6,773 bases of DNA, taken from the NCBI GenBank assembly GCA_007133875.1, contig SLLW01000408.1, forward strand, positions 1 through 6,773, in the 5' to 3' direction. Source of the stretch: Balneolales bacterium (GTDB lineage Bacteria > Bacteroidota > Rhodothermia > Balneolales > Natronogracilivirgulaceae). Positions within the stretch are counted from its first letter, which is position 1, and the number at the start of each line of letters is the position of its first letter. Made by a program: the position numbers and the translations under genes. Shown piece by piece: positions 1 through 4,955 of the stretch. The notes under the pieces are model-generated. The model ran no database searches, was not told the origin of the DNA, and saw nothing but the letters and a program-made list of their open reading frames with translations.

Positions 1-69
1 GTATTCATTTACCAGATAGTCTACACCGGCGGAGATCCAGTCTCTGATAGGAATTCGAAATGGTAGCAT
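1..69 (-). CDS. opuAB: Glycine betaine/proline ABC transporter permease, N-terminal fragment (OpuAB/ProW-like)
   Basis: This is the first 23 codons of an inner-membrane permease that continues past the left edge. The visible peptide reads MLPFRIPIRDWISAGVDYLV and then NEY. It resembles the start of OpuAB/ProW proteins, which open with a short 'P-x-I-P-L-x-D-W/I...VDW' amphipathic segment before the first membrane helix. The ATG at 69-67 is the only sensible start, because an in-frame TAG lies four codons upstream (81-79). There is no clear Shine-Dalgarno site. The gene starts 38 bp after the stop of the OpuAA ATPase and in the same direction, so the two are very likely cotranscribed. The family forms the membrane channel of the betaine importer, driven by the ATPase. 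The identity rests on a short peptide plus gene order, so it is good but not certain. Confidence 0.8.
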   Translation of the reverse strand, partial: MLPFRIPIRDWISAGVDYLVNEY

Positions 70-107
70 ACGTAAGTTCTAAGTAGATTTTAATTTCCCT
101 GTTTCAG

Positions 108-1376
108 TCAGGATGCCTGTTCTTTGGAATCATTGGCCGTTTCATCGGAACCGGACCCATTCTCAAGGTTTACATCATATCCTTCCGAGAGCGCAGCGAT
201 AATCGCTCCCTTTACAATGACACCACGCAACTGGTTGCTGCTGCTGACAACGGCATTCGGGCCGAAATCACTTTCATGGTAGACATTGATGACATCGGAT
301 AACGCCATATCCTCCTGCACATGACTTGCATCATGGAGTAATTTTTTATCAAAGGGAATATTCTCCTCGTTCTGGTGCTCCTTGATGTAGTCGGCCAGTT
401 CATTGGCCAGAATATACCCCTTCAAATCCCTTTTGGAGTCGGTCATAAATATTCCGGAGAGACCGTTTTTCCTGATTTTCCGGAGGATGGTCCGGGGGCC
501 GTCACCGGTGAAAGCAATTTCTTTAGCCGGCTGCATGATGGTTCCTGCAGTCAATACTGCCGCACGATCCATATCCTCGACAAACGCTTTTACATAATCA
601 TCAACCGGACTGGAGATAATTTCTTCAGCAGAACCGATCTGAACAATGCGGCCGTCTTTCATGATGGCAATCCGGTCACCGAGCCGAAAGGCCTCATCCA
701 GATCATGAGTCACGAATAATATCGTTTTCTTCATGCTGGATTGCAGCTCGAGGAGCTCATCCTGCATTTGCCGCCTGATCAGCGGATCAAGAGCACTGAA
801 AGCCTCATCCATTAACAGGATATCGGCATCTACGGCCAGTCCCCGGGCCAGGCCAACACGTTGCTGCATCCCTCCTGATAACTGTGATGGGTAACTCTCT
901 TCGTTTCCTTTCAATCCCACCTGTTCAATTATTTTCCGTGCCTTCTCCTGCCGAACCTCTTTCTCAACACCCTGAAGTTCCAAACCAAACTCAACATTTC
1001 CAAGTACCGTCCTGTGGGGTAAAATGGCGAAGTTCTGAAATACCATCCCGCAGAAGTTGTTTCGGCGAAATTCGCGGAGTTCTTTCTGGTTCAGTTTTAC
1101 GATATCGGTTCCATGTATAACAATTTCACCCCTGGTCGGCTCATGCAAACGATTCACAAGACGCTGAAGCGTGGATTTCCCGCTTCCGGAGAGCCCCATC
1201 AGTACAAATATTTCCCCCTCTTTTACCGTAAAATTGACATCGTCTACTCCTACGACCTGCTTGTATTCATCCAGGATCTCATCCTTTGATTTGCCTTCGT
1301 TGAGCGCCTGAATCGCTCTGTCGGGTTTGTCCCCAAAAATTTTGTACAGATTTTTAACTGTAATTACATCGCTCAT
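108..1376 (-). CDS. opuAA: Glycine betaine/proline ABC transporter ATP-binding protein with C-terminal CBS domains (OpuAA/ProV)
   Basis: This 422-residue ATPase energises uptake of glycine betaine or related osmoprotectants at the cytoplasmic face of the inner membrane. The start (MSDVITVKNLYKIFG) and overall length match OpuAA/ProV, which are about 400-418 residues. Visible motifs are Walker A GLSGSGKST (61-69), Q-loop Gln114, signature LSGGMQQR (166-173), Walker B ILLMDE (186-191), D-loop SALD (194-197) and switch His224. After about residue 275 comes a tandem CBS-type region (roughly 276-400), whose halves end in 'LKGYILANELADYI' and 'LRGVIVKGAIIAAL'. In characterised OpuA systems these domains sense ionic strength and bind cyclic-di-AMP; that role here is inferred. 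The protein ends in a hydrophilic acidic tail rich in E/D/S. No obvious Shine-Dalgarno site precedes the ATG. The gene follows opuAC after a 150-bp gap that contains a terminator, and it leads into the permease. Confidence 0.96.
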   Translation of the reverse strand: MSDVITVKNLYKIFGDKPDRAIQALNEGKSKDEILDEYKQVVGVDDVNFTVKEGEIFVLMGLSGSGKSTLQRLVNRLHEPTRGEIVIHGTDIVKLNQKELREFRRNNFCGMVFQNFAILPHRTVLGNVEFGLELQGVEKEVRQEKARKIIEQVGLKGNEESYPSQLSGGMQQRVGLARGLAVDADILLMDEAFSALDPLIRRQMQDELLELQSSMKKTILFVTHDLDEAFRLGDRIAIMKDGRIVQIGSAEEIISSPVDDYVKAFVEDMDRAAVLTAGTIMQPAKEIAFTGDGPRTILRKIRKNGLSGIFMTDSKRDLKGYILANELADYIKEHQNEENIPFDKKLLHDASHVQEDMALSDVINVYHESDFGPNAVVSSSNQLRGVIVKGAIIAALSEGYDVNLENGSGSDETANDSKEQAS

Positions 1377-1416
1377 AAACGTAACTGTGTAGAGTGAGTT
1401 CTCTTCCGTTGATTAC

Positions 1417-1475
1417 TGATCCGGATGGCATGATATCGATAACCCTCCGTTGGGAATGTACAACCGTCCGGATCA
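1417..1475. repeat. 9-bp inverted repeat TGATCCGGA / TCCGGATCA between opuAC and opuAA
   Basis: A perfect 9-bp inverted repeat has arms at 1417-1425 and 1467-1475 with a 41-bp spacer. It lies between the terminator that follows opuAC and the start of opuAA. On the minus strand the first arm begins at the last bases of the terminator's U-tract. A third, 8-bp copy of the same word sits inside the terminator loop (1494-1501). It may act as an RNA stem that shapes the 5' end of the opuAA segment, or as a protein-binding dyad. The function is not known. Confidence 0.5.
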
Positions 1476-1512
1476 AAAAATAAAAATGGCGCACCGGATC
1501 AGGATGCGCCAT
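1475..1512 (-). terminator. Intrinsic terminator after opuAC
   Basis: On the minus strand an 8-bp perfect stem, ATGGCGCA/TGCGCCAT (arms 1505-1512 and 1486-1493), encloses an 11-nt loop. It is followed at once by a T-rich tract (1486 down to 1475: five T, one A, six T). It begins 14 nt after the opuAC stop codon. The other strand has no T-tract, so it works in one direction only. Because opuAA and opuAB lie downstream in the same direction, it may act as a partial terminator that lowers their expression relative to opuAC. Confidence 0.8.
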
Positions 1513-1526
1513 AAAGATGATTCAAA

Positions 1527-2396
1527 TTAGTTCAGCCATTCCTGAACACGGTCAGGATTTTCGGAGATCCACTGCCGTGCCGCATCATATGGCTCCATTC
1601 CTTCTTCGATATAGACCATCACTTCTCCCATCTCTTCCGGAGTCCAGAAGAAATTATCAAGGAAATTATAGACAGCAGGATGTCGTTCCTGCAGATCAGG
1701 AGTAACAATGGTAGCAATATGTTCGGCATCACCAAAGACGTTGAGCGGATCGTCAAGGTATTTCAGATCATGTGCGGCAAACTTCCAGTGGGGAGTCCAA
1801 CCGGTAACCACAATCCACTCATCCCGGTTAATGGCCCGTTCGAGAGCTGCTGTCATGGCAGCATCAGATCCTGAAATCAGGTCAAAATCAAGACCATACT
1901 CTTCTAAGGCATCTTCACTGGCAGCCATCAGGCCGGCACCGGGATCGATACCGGTAATCTGACCACCAAATTCATCCGCATAGTCATTGAGTTCATCAAT
2001 GCTGTTTACGGTTACATAGGAGGGGACAACCCAGCCAATCTTGGCACCTTCCAGGTTGGGACCGAGATTTACAATATCATCCTGGGTCTGCTCCAGATAG
2101 GCCTCGTGTGTTCCAGGCAACCATGCAGAGGTAATTGCATCGAAGTCACCCCGTGCCATTCCTGTCCACATGGGTCCGGCATCTACTGCTGTAAGGTTTA
2201 CTTCATAACCCAGTTCATCTTCGATGATGGCAGCAACAACATGGGTAGAAGCAATCTCGGAATCCCACTGTACGTAACCCAGTTCAATGGCATCTGATTC
2301 TACTTCACAAGCCTGCAGGCCGACGAGTGCCGCAACACCAACTATCAGCGCGGACCAGCCGGCTTTCCATACGGAGGTAATTTTGCGCGTTTGCAT
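1527..2396 (-). CDS. opuAC: Glycine betaine-binding lipoprotein of an ABC importer (OpuAC/ProX-type substrate-binding protein)
   Basis: This 289-residue type II periplasmic binding protein captures glycine betaine or a similar quaternary amine for the OpuAA/OpuAB importer. Residues 1-29 form a lipoprotein signal peptide: K/R-rich start, hydrophobic WSALIVGVAALVGL, then lipobox LQAC with Cys30 as the lipidated residue. The mature part opens with 'IELGYVQWDSEIAS', the usual OpuAC beginning. Family hallmarks are 'GPMWTGMARGDFDAITSAWLPGTH' (split around 74-97) and 'GWTPHW' (199-204). Trp44, Trp92, Trp200 and Trp204 are candidates for the aromatic cage that binds the trimethylammonium group; this is by analogy and not aligned. 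The ATG at 2396 is chosen over an upstream in-frame start at 2495 because AGAGGA lies 7 nt before it and the signal peptide begins there. The gene follows the porin and precedes opuAA. Confidence 0.95.
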   Translation of the reverse strand: MQTRKITSVWKAGWSALIVGVAALVGLQACEVESDAIELGYVQWDSEIASTHVVAAIIEDELGYEVNLTAVDAGPMWTGMARGDFDAITSAWLPGTHEAYLEQTQDDIVNLGPNLEGAKIGWVVPSYVTVNSIDELNDYADEFGGQITGIDPGAGLMAASEDALEEYGLDFDLISGSDAAMTAALERAINRDEWIVVTGWTPHWKFAAHDLKYLDDPLNVFGDAEHIATIVTPDLQERHPAVYNFLDNFFWTPEEMGEVMVYIEEGMEPYDAARQWISENPDRVQEWLN

Positions 2397-2403
2397 ATCT
2401 GTA

Positions 2404-2409
2404 TCCTCT
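2404..2409 (-). promoter_or_regulatory. Ribosome binding site deciding the opuAC start
   Basis: AGAGGA lies 7 nt upstream of the ATG at 2396. It fixes the opuAC start there and not at the longer in-frame start at 2495, which would run through a hairpin region and put 33 non-signal-like residues before the lipoprotein signal peptide. Confidence 0.8.
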
Positions 2410-2460
2410 TGTTTCGTTTGAAAATAAAACCGCAACTGAAGATCAGCTGCAGATAATGCG

Positions 2461-2494
2461 ATGCCGGCACCTGCCGGTATGACACATGCCGGCA
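2461..2494. repeat. Three-armed GCCGG hairpin array between porin and opuAC
   Basis: The 116-bp gap between porin and opuAC holds three GCCGG cores: the 10-mer ATGCCGGCAC twice (2461-2470 and 2486-2495) and an inverted copy GCCGGTAT in the middle (2473-2480). The middle arm can pair either with the left copy (loop 2469-2472) or with the right copy (2472-2480 with 2486-2494, 5-nt loop), so the two hairpins exclude each other. There is one non-Watson-Crick position in each stem. No T-tract follows on the minus strand, so it is not a standard terminator. It more likely stabilises or processes the porin mRNA, or it is a dispersed palindromic repeat. Confidence 0.6.
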
Positions 2495-2512
2495 CAGAAT
2501 GTTATTCTATTA

Positions 2513-3856
2513 TCAGAAGTAGTATCCGATATTGATATTAAATCGCAAGTTCCAGTCAAGGTCCTCGGCAGGGATCGGGACTCCGTTGCCATCAAGATGG
2601 CCGGCTCCCAGTCCGGTTCCAAAACTATCGGTCAGCCACGGTTGGTTTTTACCCATGGCAAAATCGACATAGGTAAAGATGCCGCCGGCGGATATCAGAA
2701 AGCCCGGAACCAGCATGTGGGTATCCTCGAAATCATAGGATTGCCCGTTCAGAGCTTCGATCTGACCATCCTTGGTCATGTAGGAGTAATTAATGTATGG
2801 CTGGATATTTGAGATGGGGCCCCAGGATACGTCATGGGAATAGGCAACACCGGCGGTCAGAATATTACCGCGGGCAGCAACACCATCTCCGTAATAGGGA
2901 TCGCCGTAGGCGCCCATCTGCACACGATCCAGCGTATTACCGGCATCGTCTTTCGCGGCATAGTCGTAATCGATGAACTGCAGTATGATGTTGAACTGAT
3001 TCAGGTTGATGTCGGAGTGAACCGCCAGTGCGTGGCCGTACTCGGTTTCATCCAGTACAGCGTTGTACAGTCCCTGCAATTGTCCGGAAGCTCCGATCTC
3101 GATGTCGGGCGTCACCATGTAGGCGGCACGGACGTTAAACTGATTAAGTTCCCGGAGGCTGGATGCCACACCCGTTGAAGAGAGATCCCCCGCATCATCC
3201 GGAATCACGTTGTAGGAGTAGGTACCGGCTCCAGGTCCGCCGAAAGATGCCTGTCCGTATGCGGGACCGGCCGGTTCTGCCTGACGGAAGTAGGCAACCA
3301 TGATGTTCAGATCATCGGTAGCATCATAACTGAACTTCACACCCATGTTGTGATCGTCTTCCAGTCCGAGGTAATAAGGCAGGTTGAACCACCAGCTGTG
3401 GGAGTTGTACATCAGGTTACCGAATGGCACCTGGGTTACACCAAGCTCCATGTTCAACTTATCGGTGAAGTCATAACCCAACCAACCGTGTTTCAGGAAG
3501 TGGGTGTTGAATGTGGGATAGAAGCGGTACTCAAAATTGAGTGAAACGCCGGCCATCTGGCCACTTACATTCAACCGCCAGGTATCGATGGTAGCGGAAG
3601 TACTTGTTGCCGAACGATCCCCTTCGTAAAACGTGCTGAGGATGTTGTAGCGCAGTGCTCCGCCAATCGTAAATCCGTCTTCATCCTGTGCCGTTGAAGT
3701 GGTTTTGAGATTGGACGTTGCATATGCGGCACTGGGTGCAAAACTGTTGGTTGTTAGACGCAGGTCGGACCCAACACCCGGCGTTGCTGCATGAACATTG
3801 AACAACGCCATACCTAAAATGAATACTGTTAGAAAAAGTTTGGTAATAACTTTCAT
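2513..3856 (-). CDS. Outer-membrane porin-like beta-barrel protein
   Basis: This 447-residue protein is predicted to sit in the outer membrane. Residues 1-23 are a classical Sec signal peptide (MKVITK, hydrophobic LFLTVFILGMALF, cleavage after NVHA). The rest alternates polar and hydrophobic residues in many short strands with aromatic girdle residues, has no cysteine, and ends in phenylalanine (NINIGYYF), as beta-barrel proteins do for BAM recognition. The segment 'LGVTQVPFGNLMY' and 'HNMGVKFSYDATDDLNIMVAYF' (about 138-190) recalls OprO/OprP-like porins; this is an impression and not an alignment. It has a strong Shine-Dalgarno site and ends in three consecutive in-frame stops (TGA TAA TAG, 2515-2507). 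It is the first gene of the block leading to opuAC, which suggests a passage route for betaine or other small solutes. Substrate specificity cannot be read from the sequence. Confidence 0.85.
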   Translation of the reverse strand: MKVITKLFLTVFILGMALFNVHAATPGVGSDLRLTTNSFAPSAAYATSNLKTTSTAQDEDGFTIGGALRYNILSTFYEGDRSATSTSATIDTWRLNVSGQMAGVSLNFEYRFYPTFNTHFLKHGWLGYDFTDKLNMELGVTQVPFGNLMYNSHSWWFNLPYYLGLEDDHNMGVKFSYDATDDLNIMVAYFRQAEPAGPAYGQASFGGPGAGTYSYNVIPDDAGDLSSTGVASSLRELNQFNVRAAYMVTPDIEIGASGQLQGLYNAVLDETEYGHALAVHSDINLNQFNIILQFIDYDYAAKDDAGNTLDRVQMGAYGDPYYGDGVAARGNILTAGVAYSHDVSWGPISNIQPYINYSYMTKDGQIEALNGQSYDFEDTHMLVPGFLISAGGIFTYVDFAMGKNQPWLTDSFGTGLGAGHLDGNGVPIPAEDLDWNLRFNINIGYYF

Positions 3857-3863
3857 AGATTTA

Positions 3864-3869
3864 CTCCTT
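3864..3869 (-). promoter_or_regulatory. Strong ribosome binding site of the porin gene
   Basis: AAGGAG lies 7 nt before the porin ATG (3856), in an A-rich leader. It is the strongest site of the block and contrasts with opuAA and opuAB, which have none. Confidence 0.85.
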
Positions 3870-4011
3870 GTTTTTTTGATATTAACATTTTCTGTTTCAA
3901 GGATACCAGTAATTTGTTAGATCATTATTTATTGATATATGAAACCAGAAAATGAACAGAGATACCATATCACAAAATTCCATCCCCAAAAAGAGGACAA
4001 AAATTAGACCG

Positions 4012-4071
4012 GCACCCCTTTTTGTTACACCATGTTAACATAGAAAAAGTTTATTTCATTCAAAAGGGTGC
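4012..4071 (-). repeat. Long inverted repeat, possible 5'-leader hairpin of the porin mRNA
   Basis: Arms at 4062-4071 and 4012-4021 pair over 10 contiguous base pairs in a minus-strand transcript (5' GCACCCUUUU with AAAAGGGGUGC). One is a G-U wobble, which would be a C-A mismatch in a plus-strand transcript, so the structure favours minus-strand RNA. Inside lies a second stem, UGUUA/UAACA (4036-4040 with 4023-4027). The outer 5' arm coincides with the start site expected from the promoter at 4077-4105, so the structure may cap the porin transcript. It could also be an operator or a weak terminator for arsR readthrough. Confidence 0.5.
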
Positions 4072-4076
4072 TCCAC

Positions 4077-4105
4077 TTTATACAAAAAGCCCTTCCATAA
4101 CACAA
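4077..4105 (-). promoter_or_regulatory. Candidate promoter of the porin-opuA block
   Basis: On the minus strand TTGTGT (4105-4100) and TATAAA (4082-4077) are separated by 17 bp, close to a housekeeping sigma-70 layout (-10 good, -35 only TTG conserved). It does not match the Bacteroidota TAnnTTTG type. The start would fall near 4070, giving a leader of about 214 nt before the porin ATG. This is a pattern match only. Confidence 0.35.
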
Positions 4106-4118
4106 GAATTGTCATGGA
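4094..4118. promoter_or_regulatory. Dyad overlapping the candidate -35 box (possible operator)
   Basis: An interrupted palindrome has outer arms TCCAT/ATGGA (4094-4098, 4114-4118) and inner arms ACAA/TTGT (4102-4105, 4109-4112) around GAA. The inner core overlaps the -35 element of the candidate promoter at 4077-4105, the place where a repressor or activator would bind. Which protein binds it is unknown. The nearby ArsR is one possibility, without direct support. Confidence 0.35.
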
Positions 4119-4359
4119 TAATTACCAAATACTGGCCAGACAGTTAGGTATAACCATTTATAATCGGGTAATCTATTCGTGCGGAAATATCAATAAAAAT
4201 TACTACATAGTTGAGCAGTATTTTTACAATGATTATAATTTCATAATTATTACTGAGGGGAATTATGACGCCATTCTGTAAACATTCCTGTATTATTGCA
4301 GAATGATGTATTACAAGGAAGGTATACAATTATTTCAGAAACAGAATGACCGGAGTCGG

Positions 4360-4401
4360 CTTCAGCAATCTAAACAGAAGCTTCGGCAATCAAAACAGAA
4401 G
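4360..4401. repeat. Two-copy 21-bp tandem repeat just downstream of arsR
   Basis: Units at 4360-4380 and 4381-4401 are adjacent, begin CTTC and end ACAGAAG, and differ at only two positions. Each unit is itself an interrupted palindrome (CTTC...GAAG), and the junction forms the perfect palindrome GAAGCTTC (4377-4384). A shorter degenerate copy (TTCAGAAACAGAA) begins near 4334. It starts 12 bp after the arsR stop codon. It could be a 3'-end structure, a protein-binding array or a simple slippage product. Confidence 0.75.
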
Positions 4402-4413
4402 CGGCAGGCGATT

Positions 4414-4851
4414 TCAGGTCACAATCTGCTTACGGATCTCGGAATGGGGCACGCTTCCGAGGACACAGCGGCCTTTTTTTCTGTAGGAGAGCCGCACTCC
4501 CATCGCCTGTTCATCCTGTTCCAGGACAGTATGATTCAATGATTTTTCCAGAAAATCGTAGAGTTGTTTCCGGAATCCGCTCTCTTCATATAAATAGTAG
4601 TAGGCCCACGTACCTTTTTTTTTGACTTTCAGCAATCCTGCTTGCTTTAACAATCTGATATGGCGGGAAACCTGATACTGTGGCAGGCCCAACGCATCAA
4701 CCAGTTCACAGACACACAGCGCCTGATGGGTGCGCGTAAACAGCGCCATAATTCTCAGACGATTCTCATCCCCGAGTGCTTTGAATGCCAATACCAGTGA
4801 ATCCATATCAGTGGAGTGGATGAAACGGTGGATGAATCCGGCAGGCGCCAT
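4414..4851 (-). CDS. ArsR/SmtB-family winged-helix metal(loid)-sensing transcriptional repressor
   Basis: This 145-residue regulator is predicted to bind DNA as a dimer and to release it when a thiol-reactive metal or metalloid binds. The core 'LVLAFKALGDENRLRIMALF' (about 19-38) is the family's first helices. 'ALCVCELVDAL' (44-54) carries the CxC pair Cys46/Cys48 in the position of the ArsR CVCDL sensor motif. 'LPQYQVSRHIRLLKQAGLL' (56-74) is the recognition helix, and 'VKKKGTWAYYYL' (76-87) is the wing. The third cysteine of E. coli ArsR is Val51 here; Cys129 in the C-terminal extension could substitute, which is speculation. The ATG at 4851 is chosen because GGAGG lies 7 nt before it; a GTG two codons earlier is too close. 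The gene follows the dikinase by about 100 bp. No arsenic or metal-efflux gene is present, so the target is unknown. Two poly-A tracts (A9, A7) lie in the reading frame. Confidence 0.93.
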   Translation of the reverse strand: MAPAGFIHRFIHSTDMDSLVLAFKALGDENRLRIMALFTRTHQALCVCELVDALGLPQYQVSRHIRLLKQAGLLKVKKKGTWAYYYLYEESGFRKQLYDFLEKSLNHTVLEQDEQAMGVRLSYRKKGRCVLGSVPHSEIRKQIVT

Positions 4852-4858
4852 CGGCACA

Positions 4859-4863
4859 CCTCC
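4859..4863 (-). promoter_or_regulatory. Ribosome binding site deciding the arsR start
   Basis: GGAGG lies 7 nt before ATG 4851 but only 1 nt before the GTG at 4857, so translation should begin at the ATG. Confidence 0.85.
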
Positions 4864-4905
4864 AAAAAGAAATGTGCCGACCTTGCCTTATCGGAATGTT
4901 CAACA

Positions 4906-4944
4906 GGCCGGAATCAGGTAAAACCTCATACCGGATTATCGGCC
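4906..4944. repeat. Long imperfect hairpin between the dikinase gene and arsR
   Basis: Arms 4906-4920 and 4929-4944 pair in three blocks: GGCCG/CGGCC, AATC/GATT and GGTA/TACC. One mismatch and one small bulge separate the blocks, and the loop is 8 nt. It starts about 11 nt after the dikinase stop codon. No T-tract follows in the direction of transcription, so it is not a canonical intrinsic terminator. It may protect or process the ppdK mRNA 3' end, or be an autoregulatory site for ArsR. The word TTATCGG occurs in it (4936-4942) and again closer to arsR (4888-4894). Confidence 0.55.
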
Positions 4945-4955
4945 ATTTAGGTTAT

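Larger units (their letters stand above)
3857..4413. other. Gene-free 557-bp control region between arsR and the porin
   Basis: No convincing gene is present. The region is AT-rich and contains, from right to left in the direction of transcription: a 21-bp tandem repeat next to the arsR stop, an AT-rich stretch (about 4120-4300), a dyad at 4094-4118, a promoter-like pair at 4077-4105, a long inverted repeat at 4012-4071, and three copies of TGGTWTC on the minus strand (3967-3961, 3947-3941, 3908-3902) before the porin ribosome binding site. It probably holds the promoter and regulatory sites for the porin-opuA block and the 3' end of the arsR transcript. Confidence 0.6.

Noticed and set aside
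375..1120. Several plus-strand frames opposite opuAA
   Set aside because: They overlap the well-supported ATPase and show no ribosome site or domain.
2397..2495. N-terminal extension of opuAC from the ATG at 2495
   Set aside because: It would translate the hairpin array and place 33 residues before a normal lipoprotein signal peptide that has its own ribosome site.
2486..3544. Plus-strand frames opposite the porin gene
   Set aside because: Shadows of the barrel gene; composition mirrors its codons.
3871..3877. T7 run upstream of the porin as a terminator
   Set aside because: On the transcribed strand it is an A-tract and no stem precedes it; it simply enriches the leader around the ribosome site.
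4144..4329. 61-codon minus-strand frame in the gene-free region
   Set aside because: It opens with TTG, has no ribosome site, and its isoleucine-rich translation only reflects AT-rich DNA.
4852..4857. GTG start for arsR two codons earlier
   Set aside because: Only 1 nt separates it from GGAGG; the ATG at 4851 has normal 7-nt spacing.
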